Assembly: GCA_938017515.1 (NCBI GenBank)
Contig: CALIJJ010000176.1
Location: 1 to 60,893, forward strand
Origin: an uncultured Pseudanabaenaceae cyanobacterium
GTDB taxonomy: Bacteria; Cyanobacteriota; Cyanobacteriia; PCC-9006; JAAUQQ01
Length of the DNA stretch: 60,893 nucleotides
Reading direction: 5' to 3'
The stretch's first letter is position 1; every line of letters starts with the position of its first letter. The notes beneath the pieces are model-generated. The model did no database searches, had not been told where the DNA came from, and saw only the letters and a program-made list of their open reading frames with translations. This document shows, one piece after another, positions 16,249 to 24,916 of this stretch. The translations under genes were made by a program, and so were the position numbers.

Positions 16249-17838
16249 ATGGAGCTTAACTGCACCCGTCCGGGCTGTCCGCGTCCCCACAATGTATTTC
16301 CGGACTTGGCTGACAGCAAGACGGTCAAAACGGTCAATCAAAAGTTTTGTACGTCCTGTGGCATGCCCTTGATTCTGGCAGGACGCTATTTACCCCAGCG
16401 GCTGCTCGGCAAAGGAGGCTTTGGGGCGGCCTATTTAGCGATCGATCGCTTTTCCCCGGCACTCCGCACCTGTGTGGTCAAAATTTTTCAGCCCGATGGG
16501 GACCTGAGTACGGCTCAACTGGACCTGGCCCAGGGGTTATTTGAGCGGGAAGCCGAAGCCTTGGAGCAGTTGGGCAACGCCCATCCCCAGATTCCTGACA
16601 TGCTGGCCTTTTTTCCGCTGCAAGTGCCCAGTATGCAAGCGGGTAAGGTCCAGGAACTCTTTTACCTAGTGCAGGAATACATCGATGGTCAGTCCTTGGA
16701 AGAGGAGCTGGAGCAAAAGGGTCCCTTCTCTGAGGCTGATGCGCGGGAAATTTTGCTCAATGTGCTCAAGATTCTAAGTTTTGTCCACGATCGCGATGCG
16801 ATTCATCGGGATATTAAACCGTCCAACATCATGCGCGATCGCAAGGGCAAGATTTACCTGCTCGACTTTGGTGCCGTTAAACAAGTCACCCAGTCCGCGG
16901 GCAAAGCGGCGAATACCTCCACCGGCATCTATTCACCGGGTTACGCGCCACCGGAGCAGATGCAGGGCGGAGCCGTCTATCCTGCGACCGATTTATATGC
17001 GTTGGCGGTGACGGTGCTGGTACTGCTGACGGGCAAGGAACCGGCTGAACTCTACGATAGTTTCAGCGGCCAATGGGACTACCAAAAGTATGGTTCGATC
17101 AGCCCTGAATTGGCCGAGGTGCTGGAAAAAATGTTGCAGACGACGCCGCGCGATCGCTTTGCCTCTGCCGTAGAAGCTGGCACGGCCCTCACGTCGGTGA
17201 CTTCGCCCTTCGCCATCCCAGCGCCCCCTTCTTCCCCCCCTTCCTCTGCCCCCGTCTCCCCGCCAACGGCTTCACCACCGGCCCAGGCGCCAGCCCAGGC
17301 AACCCCCAGTACTGCACTACAAAGCCCTAGCCCCGCTAAGCCCAAGGCTTCGCAGGTGAAGACGCCGCCAACACCATCCGCCGCCCCATCCCCTCCCATG
17401 GGCAACCAGTCTGCAGCCCAGCCGATACAGCAGCCAGCCCGATCTCAGCCTGTCGCAGGATCATCGTCAAAACCTGCTCGGGTGCCGTTTTCTCTGCGTG
17501 AGCTCTTGGTTCACTCGGCATTTACGGGAGTTCAGGGCAGTGCCTTGGCCATTGCGATCGCGAGCCTTGGCTTAACCATTGCAGTGGGGGCCGGGGGGTG
17601 GCTACTCCTTCTGGGAGGACTCATTGCCCTGCAGTATCGCCGCGTCATCGAAGGCGCTGACCTCTGGATCATCGCAGGATTATCCATCCTGCTGATGGTC
17701 ATCATTCGTCCACTCATCCGCGCTTTAGAGGGAGATCTGATTACCGCACTGGTGATTATTGGAGTGTCGGGCTTAGTGGCAGTAGCGGTGGCGCTGCTGT
17801 TTCAAATTCTGTTTCGGTTGCTGCGCCGTTTGCTGTAG
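16249..17838 (+). CDS. Membrane-anchored Ser/Thr kinase with four-Cys N-terminus
   Basis: 529 residues. I choose the ATG at 16249 because AAGGA lies just upstream and the protein then begins with the four-Cys motif. Cys5, Cys10, Cys34 and Cys37 form a zinc-ribbon-like unit typical of cyanobacterial kinases of the SpkB/SpkF kind. Kinase motifs: GKGGFG (54-59), Lys78, HRDIKPSN (186-193), LLDFGAVK (204-211), APPE in place of APE. Residues 320-410 are a Pro/Ala/Ser linker. The C-terminus has three or four membrane helices (about 425-529). It is likely a thylakoid or plasma-membrane kinase; the redox-active Cys set may gate activity (inference). It follows rbcR by 182 bp on the same strand. Confidence 0.9.
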   Translation: MELNCTRPGCPRPHNVFPDLADSKTVKTVNQKFCTSCGMPLILAGRYLPQRLLGKGGFGAAYLAIDRFSPALRTCVVKIFQPDGDLSTAQLDLAQGLFEREAEALEQLGNAHPQIPDMLAFFPLQVPSMQAGKVQELFYLVQEYIDGQSLEEELEQKGPFSEADAREILLNVLKILSFVHDRDAIHRDIKPSNIMRDRKGKIYLLDFGAVKQVTQSAGKAANTSTGIYSPGYAPPEQMQGGAVYPATDLYALAVTVLVLLTGKEPAELYDSFSGQWDYQKYGSISPELAEVLEKMLQTTPRDRFASAVEAGTALTSVTSPFAIPAPPSSPPSSAPVSPPTASPPAQAPAQATPSTALQSPSPAKPKASQVKTPPTPSAAPSPPMGNQSAAQPIQQPARSQPVAGSSSKPARVPFSLRELLVHSAFTGVQGSALAIAIASLGLTIAVGAGGWLLLLGGLIALQYRRVIEGADLWIIAGLSILLMVIIRPLIRALEGDLITALVIIGVSGLVAVAVALLFQILFRLLRRLL

Positions 17839-17873
17839 CACTGGTTTCTCGCGTCAGCACCGACGCATCTAAG

Positions 17874-17913
17874 TCCAACACATTTAATTTCAATCCAACA
17901 CATTTAATTTCAA
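17874..17913. repeat. Perfect 20-bp tandem duplication between convergent genes
   Basis: TCCAACACATTTAATTTCAA is present twice head to tail (17874-17893, 17894-17913), between the kinase stop and the stop of the CDF-like gene. Confidence 0.95.
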
Positions 17914-17923
17914 TCCCAGAAAT

Positions 17924-18886
17924 CTAATTCCAGTCTAAGAAATCGAGCGATCGCCGGTCCTGAGGCTGTGGCACCCGTTGCTTCACCGGAAGACCCTTGG
18001 CATCAACCCATTCAATGGTGGTTGCCACAGGGCCATAATGCTGTCGCAGGGAAATCTCGACCCGCTGAGCAATAGTGGCTGCCATGGTCTCAAATTCTGG
18101 ATGGAGCTGGAGCTGAAGGTTGACTCGAACCTGACGACCGACGAGACCGTCACTACGCAAGAGGACACAGCGCAAGACTCCCTCCGTGCGCTGAACGATG
18201 TGGGCGATCGCCTCTGGCGCAATGGCATGGGCATGGAAAAGCTGAGGCAACTGGCGGTTGAGCCAGCCCCAGGTATTCAGCACAACAAATAGCAAAATCA
18301 AGAGCGCCAGGGCTCCATCCGCACCACCGTAGCCGTAGCGGACAAAGAGTAAACTGCACAGGGCCAAAAGATTCAGCCAGGCTTCCTGCAGGATCAAAGA
18401 TGCATTACTAGAGAGAACAGAGCTGTTCGTGACCCGCGCCACATAACGCTCCATAAAAGCAAAGCAGAACCCCACCAAGCCCATCAGACCCACAAGCTGC
18501 ACAAGGGCCATCGAGAGCGTGACGCCGCCCGTTGCACCTTGCCAACGACGGAAGAGCATGGTGAGGATACTGAATTCTCCAAACCCCAGCAGAGCCCACA
18601 GCAAAAATGTTGTTCCGATCTCAAGACGGCCATGCTGGGCAGGAAAAGAACGCGATCGCTTTGGGAAACGATTTCCCTGCAGACTAATCACCGTACTAAA
18701 TGCACTGAGCAGCGTGTGCATGGCCGTTGCCATCAACACAATAGAACTTGTTGCCCAGCCAACCAGCAACTTCAGCACCAACATAACAACCAAGGCCCAC
18801 AGCATGAGAACCAAGGTTGCTAAATTAAGTTGCCTTGCTCGTCGTTGTGCGGGTGAATCGAGCATGATCGCAGCGGCCTTTAACAC
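17924..18886 (-). CDS. CDF (cation diffusion facilitator)-like membrane protein lacking metal ligands
   Basis: About 320 residues. A GTG at 18886 has AGGA 7 bases upstream; a TTG at 18892 and an ATG at 18865 are alternatives. Five or six membrane helices are followed by a soluble CDF-like C-terminal domain (RTEGVLRCVLLRSDG... VNLQLQLHPEF). In working transporters helices II and V carry (H/D)xxxD ligand pairs. Here helix II reads MHTLLSAF (no Asp) and helix V reads ASLILQEAW where SLHxxxD is expected. The metal site therefore looks lost, so it may be a regulator, a paralogue with a new role or a decaying gene. It is convergent with the kinase. Confidence 0.8.
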   Translation of the reverse strand: MLKAAAIMLDSPAQRRARQLNLATLVLMLWALVVMLVLKLLVGWATSSIVLMATAMHTLLSAFSTVISLQGNRFPKRSRSFPAQHGRLEIGTTFLLWALLGFGEFSILTMLFRRWQGATGGVTLSMALVQLVGLMGLVGFCFAFMERYVARVTNSSVLSSNASLILQEAWLNLLALCSLLFVRYGYGGADGALALLILLFVVLNTWGWLNRQLPQLFHAHAIAPEAIAHIVQRTEGVLRCVLLRSDGLVGRQVRVNLQLQLHPEFETMAATIAQRVEISLRQHYGPVATTIEWVDAKGLPVKQRVPQPQDRRSLDFLDWN

Positions 18887-20262
18887 AGGCAATTCCTATG
18901 AAGCATTGTCCCTCATTGGAGCCCTGTCTTCCCCAACGACCTTGAACAAGATTTCTGCAGAGAACTGTTCAAACCCGAGCGCAACCCAAACATTGCTGCA
19001 AAGACTTCATGCAAGATTGCTGAGAGTTTAGGGCTCACCCAAGCATCGAAGACGATGCCAAGAGATATCTAGGAATAGTTTCAGCAGAATTACAGGCAGA
19101 GAAAAACAGTGCGGGATTGATTTCACACTAACTTTACGCCTAGGGAATGAAGTGGTAGTTCCCAGGTCCTTTCTCCGGTCCCTGAACAAGCCAGGGTGAT
19201 TATTCCTTGGGCAGGGATAGCTGCCTAATCAAATCAGTGATGGAAAAGCCCTTAGATCAGAAGAGGGTGCTGACGACTGGCCGTGTTTCGTCTCAGCACC
19301 CTGCATCTGGTTCGCTCCTCACACGCCCTGATAGTAACGAATCAACATGCAGTTGTCATCCGCAGCAAAAAAATCTATCCGTATTTTGGCTTAGTTGCCA
19401 TTTCCCCATCGGCTGCAAGCCCCTCCAGAAGATGCATGGGTATAAATCCTAAGATTTCCTTAAAACACCGTATCAATCTTCTCCGCGTCGAACTAAGCCA
19501 TATCGCTTAGTCTCTCCGTAATTGTGATGGAATAAGTACCGAAAATAGTCAACTCAATTGTGACTCAGTCACGAGATTCACGGAGCCGGACATCATTTAC
19601 GTTTTGATATGACAGAGAAAACAAGGCTCTTTCTACGCTGACAAATCAGAAGGGCTACTCAATGATGAGGAGAATCTCTGTTTCGTCCTGCCTAAAAATA
19701 GGCATGCTGGACAATTGTTTCAAAAGCTCTGAGATCCATATATCTATAGCTATACAACGCTCCAATCCCTTACTTAGTGGGAGTCTGAGTTGATTACGAC
19801 TCCGCGAGAAATACGGAGCCAGAAATTAAGTACATGTACAAAATAATGTGAACCGACTAAGTGTTTACCCGAAAGGCTTCCCACTTCAGTTAATTGTGGT
19901 ATTATTTACTTGCGTGTATCTACCTAATCTTGAAAACCCCTGCTAAGGAGAAGGCTTTCAAGCGACGACATCCTGAGTAGAGAGACCTCGTGGGATCTGG
20001 GGCGTTCGCAAGAACTCCCGATTGACAAGGCTCGACCCCGATGAATGTTTGCTCCGCCAACCACCTCGGTGAACGTCGGAACGTAAATATTCGGGTGGTA
20101 ATGGACCGACTCGTTTGACTCAGGGACCTAGTAGGAAAGCATCGTTTCGCAGGGCTCGCATTCTGCCGTTCGTTATGTGGGGAACCTCAGCGCTCGAGCT
20201 GTCAAAGGTTTGGATTGAGCCCCCCAGGTCCATGACGTTACAAGATCCACCTCGAATTACTC
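18887..20262. other. Gene-free 1.4 kb region with several stem-loops
   Basis: No frame in this stretch looks like a real protein. Visible elements: a hairpin GGGTGCTGA/TCAGCACCC at 19264-19302; a dyad GTGACTCAGTCAC at 19560-19572, close to a Crp half-site pair but with a five-base spacer; an imperfect direct repeat sharing ACGGAGCC at about 19548-19600 and 19785-19835; the palindrome GTACATGTAC at 19830-19839; and a run of RNA-like folds at 19929-20099. It may hold a long leader or a non-coding RNA for the regulator at 20263. Confidence 0.5.
19895..20110 (+). ncRNA. Candidate structured RNA or long 5' leader
   Basis: TATTAT near 19901 could be a -10 box. Downstream on the plus strand come CTTGAAA/TTTCAAG (19929-19962), a GGG-GTTC-GCAA-GAAC-CCC hairpin with a GNRA tetraloop (19999-20019), and ACCACC/GGTGGT (20060-20099). 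Three successive pairings, one capped by GCAA, suggest a folded RNA. I could not match it to a known riboswitch or small RNA. The protein gene starts about 160 bp later. Confidence 0.35.
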
Positions 20263-20970
20263 ATGTATTCAACAGTTGCCTCCCCCCAATCATCAGAGTC
20301 TTCTCGGCCATTTTTGACATGGCAGCGCATCATCGACTGGGCCCAAGAGCACTATCGGTGCCGGACGTTCAGCAAAGATGAAAAAATTCCAGTTCGCCCT
20401 GGACTGCTCTACCTTGTCCAGCGCGGTTCTGTCCGTTTAGTTGGCAATACCCAGCTGACCGCTTCAACAAGAACCAGCAGCGCAGCGACCTCTCAGGTGG
20501 CGCTCGAAGAAGCTTTTCTCGGTTTTGTTGGCGCGGGCCATCCCTTTGAAATTGTCGCGCAGTCTCCCTTTACGCTTCAGGCCTGCGCCCATGTTGACCA
20601 AACCTCCGTCCTTTGGATGTACTGGAATGATTTGGACAACTGGCCCCATTTTCGCCGTGAGGTGTTGGACGCCTTTCGCTATCAGCACCAGCGCAAGCTG
20701 CTCTGGTTGAGCACGCTGGGCCAGCGTCGGACGATCGATCGTCTGCTCGGTTTCCTGACGCTACTGATTGAGGAATACGGTGAGCCCTGTGAAGCGGGCT
20801 ATTGCCTGCCCTGGTCCTTGACCCACGCGCAAATTGGTAGCGCCATTGGCTCCACCCGTGTCACCGTTACTCGCCTGATGGGTCGGTTGCGTCAGCGTGG
20901 TTTGATTCGCATCCATGGCGACAACCTCATCTGTTTACCGCCTAACGCTCAGATCAATCTTCAGCGCTAG
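20263..20970 (+). CDS. Crp/Fnr-family regulator with NtcA-like DNA-binding domain
   Basis: 235 residues from an ATG at 20263; no clear ribosome site is seen. The N-terminal half is a divergent cyclic-nucleotide-binding-like barrel (VRPGLLYLVQRGSVRLVGN) without the cAMP-contact motif. The C-terminal helix-turn-helix THAQIGSAIGSTRVTVTRLM (188-207) is very close to that of NtcA, so it should read a related GTA-N8-TAC-like or Crp-like site. It is one of the NtcA relatives of cyanobacteria, but I cannot say which. The long structured upstream region suggests post-transcriptional or multi-signal control (inference). Confidence 0.85.
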   Translation: MYSTVASPQSSESSRPFLTWQRIIDWAQEHYRCRTFSKDEKIPVRPGLLYLVQRGSVRLVGNTQLTASTRTSSAATSQVALEEAFLGFVGAGHPFEIVAQSPFTLQACAHVDQTSVLWMYWNDLDNWPHFRREVLDAFRYQHQRKLLWLSTLGQRRTIDRLLGFLTLLIEEYGEPCEAGYCLPWSLTHAQIGSAIGSTRVTVTRLMGRLRQRGLIRIHGDNLICLPPNAQINLQR

Positions 20971-21000
20971 GTTGGGCTGATTGCCAGGCTAGCTGGTCTG

Positions 21001-21032
21001 TTCGTGGCTAGTCTGGTTCGTGGCTAATCTGG
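21001..21032. repeat. 16-bp tandem duplication after the Crp-family gene
   Basis: TTCGTGGCTAGTCTGG and TTCGTGGCTAATCTGG lie head to tail (15 of 16 identical), 30 bp after the stop at 20970. Confidence 0.95.
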
Positions 21033-21075
21033 GCAGGGACGGTGACTTCCACCTTGCGTAAGTTGCCTTTTCTCT

Positions 21076-21117
21076 CAAAAGAGAGGAGAGAGACCATGGT
21101 CTCTCTCCTCTCTTTTG
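21076..21117. terminator. 42-bp perfect palindrome, bidirectional terminator
   Basis: A gap-free palindrome centred on CCATGG at 21094-21099. Each arm is 21 bases and ends in a short T-run on its own strand (CTCTCTTTTG). It lies between the convergent Crp-family and HD-domain genes and should terminate both. Confidence 0.85.
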
Positions 21118-21144
21118 TGTGGGCTCACTTTTGTGTGGGCTCAT
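21113..21144. repeat. 16-bp tandem duplication next to the palindrome
   Basis: TTTTGTGTGGGCTCAC and TTTTGTGTGGGCTCAT are head to tail. The first copy overlaps the end of the palindrome. Confidence 0.95.
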
Positions 21145-21200
21145 TTCTTCATGCCAAGCCCAGGATTGGATTTGGGATGGCTTGCCTTTCGTTCCACCGG

Positions 21201-23855
21201 TCAAGCCAGCGGATTGGTTGGCGGGAATGCAATCGGGCGTGATGCTCCCGGGTAGGGAATACGCTTGTGGTGGAACTGCTGCCAAATTTGGACAAAGACA
21301 TCGGCAATGACATTGAGCTCTTCTCGGGTGAGATCAGAATCAATGAGCTGATCATCCTGCCAGCGGGCTCGCATAATCTTTTTCACCATGTTGAGGGCTT
21401 CTTCAGTCGTCGCTTCCTTAAGGGAACGCAGGGCCGCTTCGCAAGAGTCGGCCAGCATGACAATGCCGGTTTCCTTCGATTGGGGAATGGGACCTGCATA
21501 GCGAAAATCTGACTCGTTGACGCTGTAGCGATCGGGTTCTGCTTCTGCCATTTTTTTGGCTTGGTGATAGAAATAGGCAATCAACATCGTCCCTTGGTGC
21601 TCTGGGATAAAGGCCTGGAGGGCGTGGGGCAAACGGCAGCGGCGGGCCATCACCGTCCCCTCTGTGACATGTTTGCGAATGATGGCTGCACTTTCCCAAG
21701 GATCATCAATGAGATCGTGTTTATTCGGGCCGCCCATTTGGTTCTCGATGAACGATTGGGGGTCATGCATCTTACCGATGTCGTGGTAGAGCGTACCCGC
21801 CCGAACCAGCTCGACATTGCAAGAGAGAGCCCGGGCCGCAGCCTCGGCCAATGTGGAAACAAACAACGTATGTTGGAAGGTTCCTGGCGTCTCTGAGGCG
21901 AGCCGTTGCAGCATTGGACGGTTGGGGTTGGACAATTCGGCCAAGCGAATCGGGGTAATGAGATCAAAGAGTCGCTCTAGATACGGGCTAACACCAAGGG
22001 CAACAATGCTCCAAGCAATGCCTTCCAAGGCATAGAAACCGGCATTGCGCAGGAAGATATACCAGACAGGGCCACCGGCCCCGCTCAAAATCAAAGCGAC
22101 GACCAAGTGCACAATGCCTTGGGTCACACCGACACCCAGACCCAAGATAGCCAACTCTTCGCGAGCCCGTAGACGTCCAGCCATGAGGGATGCAATCAGT
22201 CCACTGGCGAGGCTGGCGACGAGAACTTGTAGGTCAATCTCCAAACCAATCGGCAATGCTGCCGCTAGCAGCCCCACGGTCGTAATGCCCAGGGGCGAGC
22301 CATAGAAACTCCCCACCAGTAGGCCAACGGCGGGCAAACTGCTGCTGGGTAAACGCAGCAAAAACATCAGCGGTGTGCTGAGGGCCAAGATGAGAATGAC
22401 GACTAAATCGCGTCGGCGCATACGGGGGGAAAAGTGCCGCTTGACCACCATGAAAATCGCGACTTCTAGGGCGATAAACCCGCCAAAGGTTAACAGTGCT
22501 CCCCAGTTTTGGCCCCGTTGACTCAGACCAAACCGATCGAGCAAAACGAGCTGGTCTTGAGTGATTTCATCCCCGACTTGAACGATAGCTTCGCCTTCGC
22601 GGATGCTGAGCATCACGGGTTGCACTTCCTTGGCGGCCTGCTCGGCTTTTTGCTGGGTTTGAAGGAGGTCTCGTTCTAGATTGGCTTGGACCACCCGTGA
22701 CAACAGACGCGTGGCGAGCGTCTTTTCTTCGTCGGCGTAGTCTTGCCTCAGTTTGAGTTCGACATGGAGGCGAACGGCACGGTTGATTCCGGATTCAGGG
22801 ACGCCGGGGGCAATCCCTTGGGTGAGAACATTCGTCAGGACTTGATGCGCTGCAAGCTTGATCTGCTCCCATTCGCGATCGCCCAAGTCAAAGAGCAGAG
22901 GCGTATAGGCAGCATTCAGCTCCGAAAGCGCTGGATCGCTGAGCTGTTGGCGAGCATCGCGATAGCTTAGCCGCATGGCCAGTACCTTTTGCTCAAGCGC
23001 CTGGAAAGAGATCGGCGAGGTCCGCTGGCGGTAGGCCAACAGCTCCGCAATGGCCCGCTGTTCAGACGATTGGGATCCAGTCAGAGAAACCTTGGCTGGA
23101 TTAGCACCGACCTGCTGGCGCACGGTCTTTAGCAGGGCTGACCATTCGTCCTGGGAGATTTGTCTGAGATATTTCTGAACTTCCGTAGAGAGTTCATTCG
23201 TCGGCAAAACAGGAAAGGGACCCAACTGAGACCGCAACGCATCTCCGTGGGTCAAGTAGCGGTCTAAATTACTGCGAATGCTCTGGTTCTTGGCAATGCT
23301 GATGCTGAGCACTGGAATGGCAGCGGTTTTTGCCTCTTTGCGCAGTTCCTCAGTGCGTTTCTCATTGGGAACGGTGGCATCCTCCGGTGCATAGAGTGTC
23401 TGTTGTGCAATGGTGCCAATATTCAGTTCCGGCTGATTGTAAAAGCGCTGGCCCGTGACACCGGTAATAGACGTGACGGCGATCGCAAATAAAACCGTGG
23501 ATCGGGTTCGCCCAGAGCGCTTGCGCCACAGCGGTGACATGAAGGGAGGCGGCTTAGCAGAGGGCGGCTCCGGGGAGGATGTTAGTTCCACATCATCGCT
23601 AGGCTCTGACGGTTCCGGGGACGCAGAATGGCTGGCATCGGCGGACTCCAAATCCTCAGAGGCTGAGAGATGGAGCTTTAAGGGATGCACGTCGGAGTCA
23701 CGGGGATGCTCCCAGCCTGACGTTGAGGCCCGGGCCTTCGGATCTGCCGAACGGCGATGAGACACACGGAAAAGGCCCTCGAAGCTCATTCTAGAGCTGG
23801 CCAGAGGCTGAAGCCGCTTCTCAAGCTGCCGAACAAGGGACTGAAACCGTTTCAT
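21201..23855 (-). CDS. 7TM-HD family membrane phosphodiesterase (PgpH-like)
   Basis: 884 residues from an ATG at 23855. Order: a Ser/Pro-rich cytosolic N-terminus (1-125), one membrane helix, a large extracytoplasmic 7TMR-HDED domain (about 150-440), seven membrane helices (about 470-650) and a cytosolic HD domain (about 655-850). HD metal ligands are visible in FQHTLFVSTLAEA and LYHDIGKM (around 690). This family hydrolyses cyclic di-AMP in Firmicutes (PgpH), and cyanobacteria also use c-di-AMP. That substrate is inference here. The 5' side holds a strong hairpin at 23880-23911. Confidence 0.93.
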   Translation of the reverse strand: MKRFQSLVRQLEKRLQPLASSRMSFEGLFRVSHRRSADPKARASTSGWEHPRDSDVHPLKLHLSASEDLESADASHSASPEPSEPSDDVELTSSPEPPSAKPPPFMSPLWRKRSGRTRSTVLFAIAVTSITGVTGQRFYNQPELNIGTIAQQTLYAPEDATVPNEKRTEELRKEAKTAAIPVLSISIAKNQSIRSNLDRYLTHGDALRSQLGPFPVLPTNELSTEVQKYLRQISQDEWSALLKTVRQQVGANPAKVSLTGSQSSEQRAIAELLAYRQRTSPISFQALEQKVLAMRLSYRDARQQLSDPALSELNAAYTPLLFDLGDREWEQIKLAAHQVLTNVLTQGIAPGVPESGINRAVRLHVELKLRQDYADEEKTLATRLLSRVVQANLERDLLQTQQKAEQAAKEVQPVMLSIREGEAIVQVGDEITQDQLVLLDRFGLSQRGQNWGALLTFGGFIALEVAIFMVVKRHFSPRMRRRDLVVILILALSTPLMFLLRLPSSSLPAVGLLVGSFYGSPLGITTVGLLAAALPIGLEIDLQVLVASLASGLIASLMAGRLRAREELAILGLGVGVTQGIVHLVVALILSGAGGPVWYIFLRNAGFYALEGIAWSIVALGVSPYLERLFDLITPIRLAELSNPNRPMLQRLASETPGTFQHTLFVSTLAEAAARALSCNVELVRAGTLYHDIGKMHDPQSFIENQMGGPNKHDLIDDPWESAAIIRKHVTEGTVMARRCRLPHALQAFIPEHQGTMLIAYFYHQAKKMAEAEPDRYSVNESDFRYAGPIPQSKETGIVMLADSCEAALRSLKEATTEEALNMVKKIMRARWQDDQLIDSDLTREELNVIADVFVQIWQQFHHKRIPYPGASRPIAFPPTNPLA

Positions 23856-24195
23856 GGCAAGTCAGCAAGCACTGAGGAACGTTCTAAGCCGCGCTATAGC
23901 GGCTTAGAACGGAGGGACTGGGGAGCTGTCTCGATGCCATGGTGGTTCTCCAAAACAGAAATTGTGACGAGGTATCGATCCGCTTTTCCGAGAAATGGCC
24001 CTTAATCAGATGATTTCTCCATGAAATTTGTAGGCTTGGAGACATCTCACTCGCTCTCTACGGCACCCCGATAGCTCATCCACGCTTGACCTTTGTACCT
24101 CACCGCCTTTACACATCACCGTCAGGCATGGCCAAGATGGAAAATGCTTCTCCAATGCAAGTCCCATACGTGATCCCCCTGGGGGGTTCTCCCCC
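23856..24195. other. Spacer upstream of the HD gene
   Basis: 340 bp. Besides the hairpin at 23880-23911, a C-rich/G-rich hairpin near 24177-24198 could end the 24196-24915 transcript, though no T-run follows. No gene is supported. Confidence 0.45.
23880..23911 (-). promoter_or_regulatory. Strong hairpin 25 bp upstream of the HD gene
   Basis: CGTTCTAAGCCGC and GCGGCTTAGAACG form a perfect 13-bp stem with a six-base loop. There is no following T-run, so it is better read as an operator or a 5' leader structure than as a terminator. Confidence 0.6.
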
Positions 24196-24915
24196 TCAGC
24201 TTACACTGAGTTCCTGAACTTCGACTGCTCCGGCATTATGGTGCCCAGACCAAGCCCAATAAAGCTGTTGAGCATACACTTTGGCTCGGGTCATACCGTT
24301 GGGGGAAAGCTGGTGGAGAGGAATGCCTTGAGGACCTTGGCTAGCACCAATCCAAAGACCTAGCGCTGCCACACTAGCAGATTGGGGCGTAGTAAGTCTG
24401 GGGGAGGCATGATCGGAGGCATTGGAAGTCTCGCTGCACTGCGGTGTTTTGGGCTCAGGCTCTGAGGTTTCAGCGTCGGGAAAACGTGCCTGATGACTAG
24501 AAACGGCCTCACAGTAATGTCTTTTTAGAAGATTGAAGCTCATCCCCCAGGATTGGCCTCGCCTCCAACTGAGCCAGGCCCCATGAAGGGTGGCTGGGAG
24601 CGAGTCGTTGAGCGTCAAGGGCCGAGCGTTCTGGTGATCAATCCCCCGCAGCTGATCATGCAGCATGCATTCGACCCAAGCTTCCCCATGCTGCCAAAGG
24701 GATGACGATGAAACCGATGGTAATGGCACTGAGAACGGCACGGGATGCAGCTCCCCCTGGCCGCCCCCCAAGGGGTCATATCGCAACAACATGGCTGAGA
24801 CTTGAGGGACAGGCACTTCGATGCTTGTGCTGTTCTGGGACTCCATTTCTAGGGCAGTTTGGAGTCCGAGAATCGCACCAAAGAAGCGATCGCTAAGGTT
24901 CAGGGGTTGGCTCAT
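24196..24915 (-). CDS. Hypothetical protein coupled to the DUF3747-SLH gene
   Basis: 239 residues. The ATG at 24915 comes one base after the TAG of the upstream SLH gene, so it is very likely translationally coupled to it. The start LSDRFFGAILGLQTALEM loosely recalls the first helix of ADP-ribosylglycohydrolase-like proteins, but the catalytic Asp motifs are not seen. The middle is Ser/Pro/Glu rich and probably disordered (about 145-180). The C-terminus has ASVAALGLWIGASQGPQGIP. I do not recognise the family. The pairing with an envelope protein suggests a linked role, but no membrane segment or signal peptide is visible. Confidence 0.75.
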   Translation of the reverse strand: MSQPLNLSDRFFGAILGLQTALEMESQNSTSIEVPVPQVSAMLLRYDPLGGGQGELHPVPFSVPLPSVSSSSLWQHGEAWVECMLHDQLRGIDHQNARPLTLNDSLPATLHGAWLSWRRGQSWGMSFNLLKRHYCEAVSSHQARFPDAETSEPEPKTPQCSETSNASDHASPRLTTPQSASVAALGLWIGASQGPQGIPLHQLSPNGMTRAKVYAQQLYWAWSGHHNAGAVEVQELSVS

Positions 24916-24916
24916 C

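Noticed and set aside
19895..20110. Match to glutamine or cobalamin riboswitch
   Set aside because: The defining conserved blocks of those riboswitches are absent, so I only call it a structured candidate.
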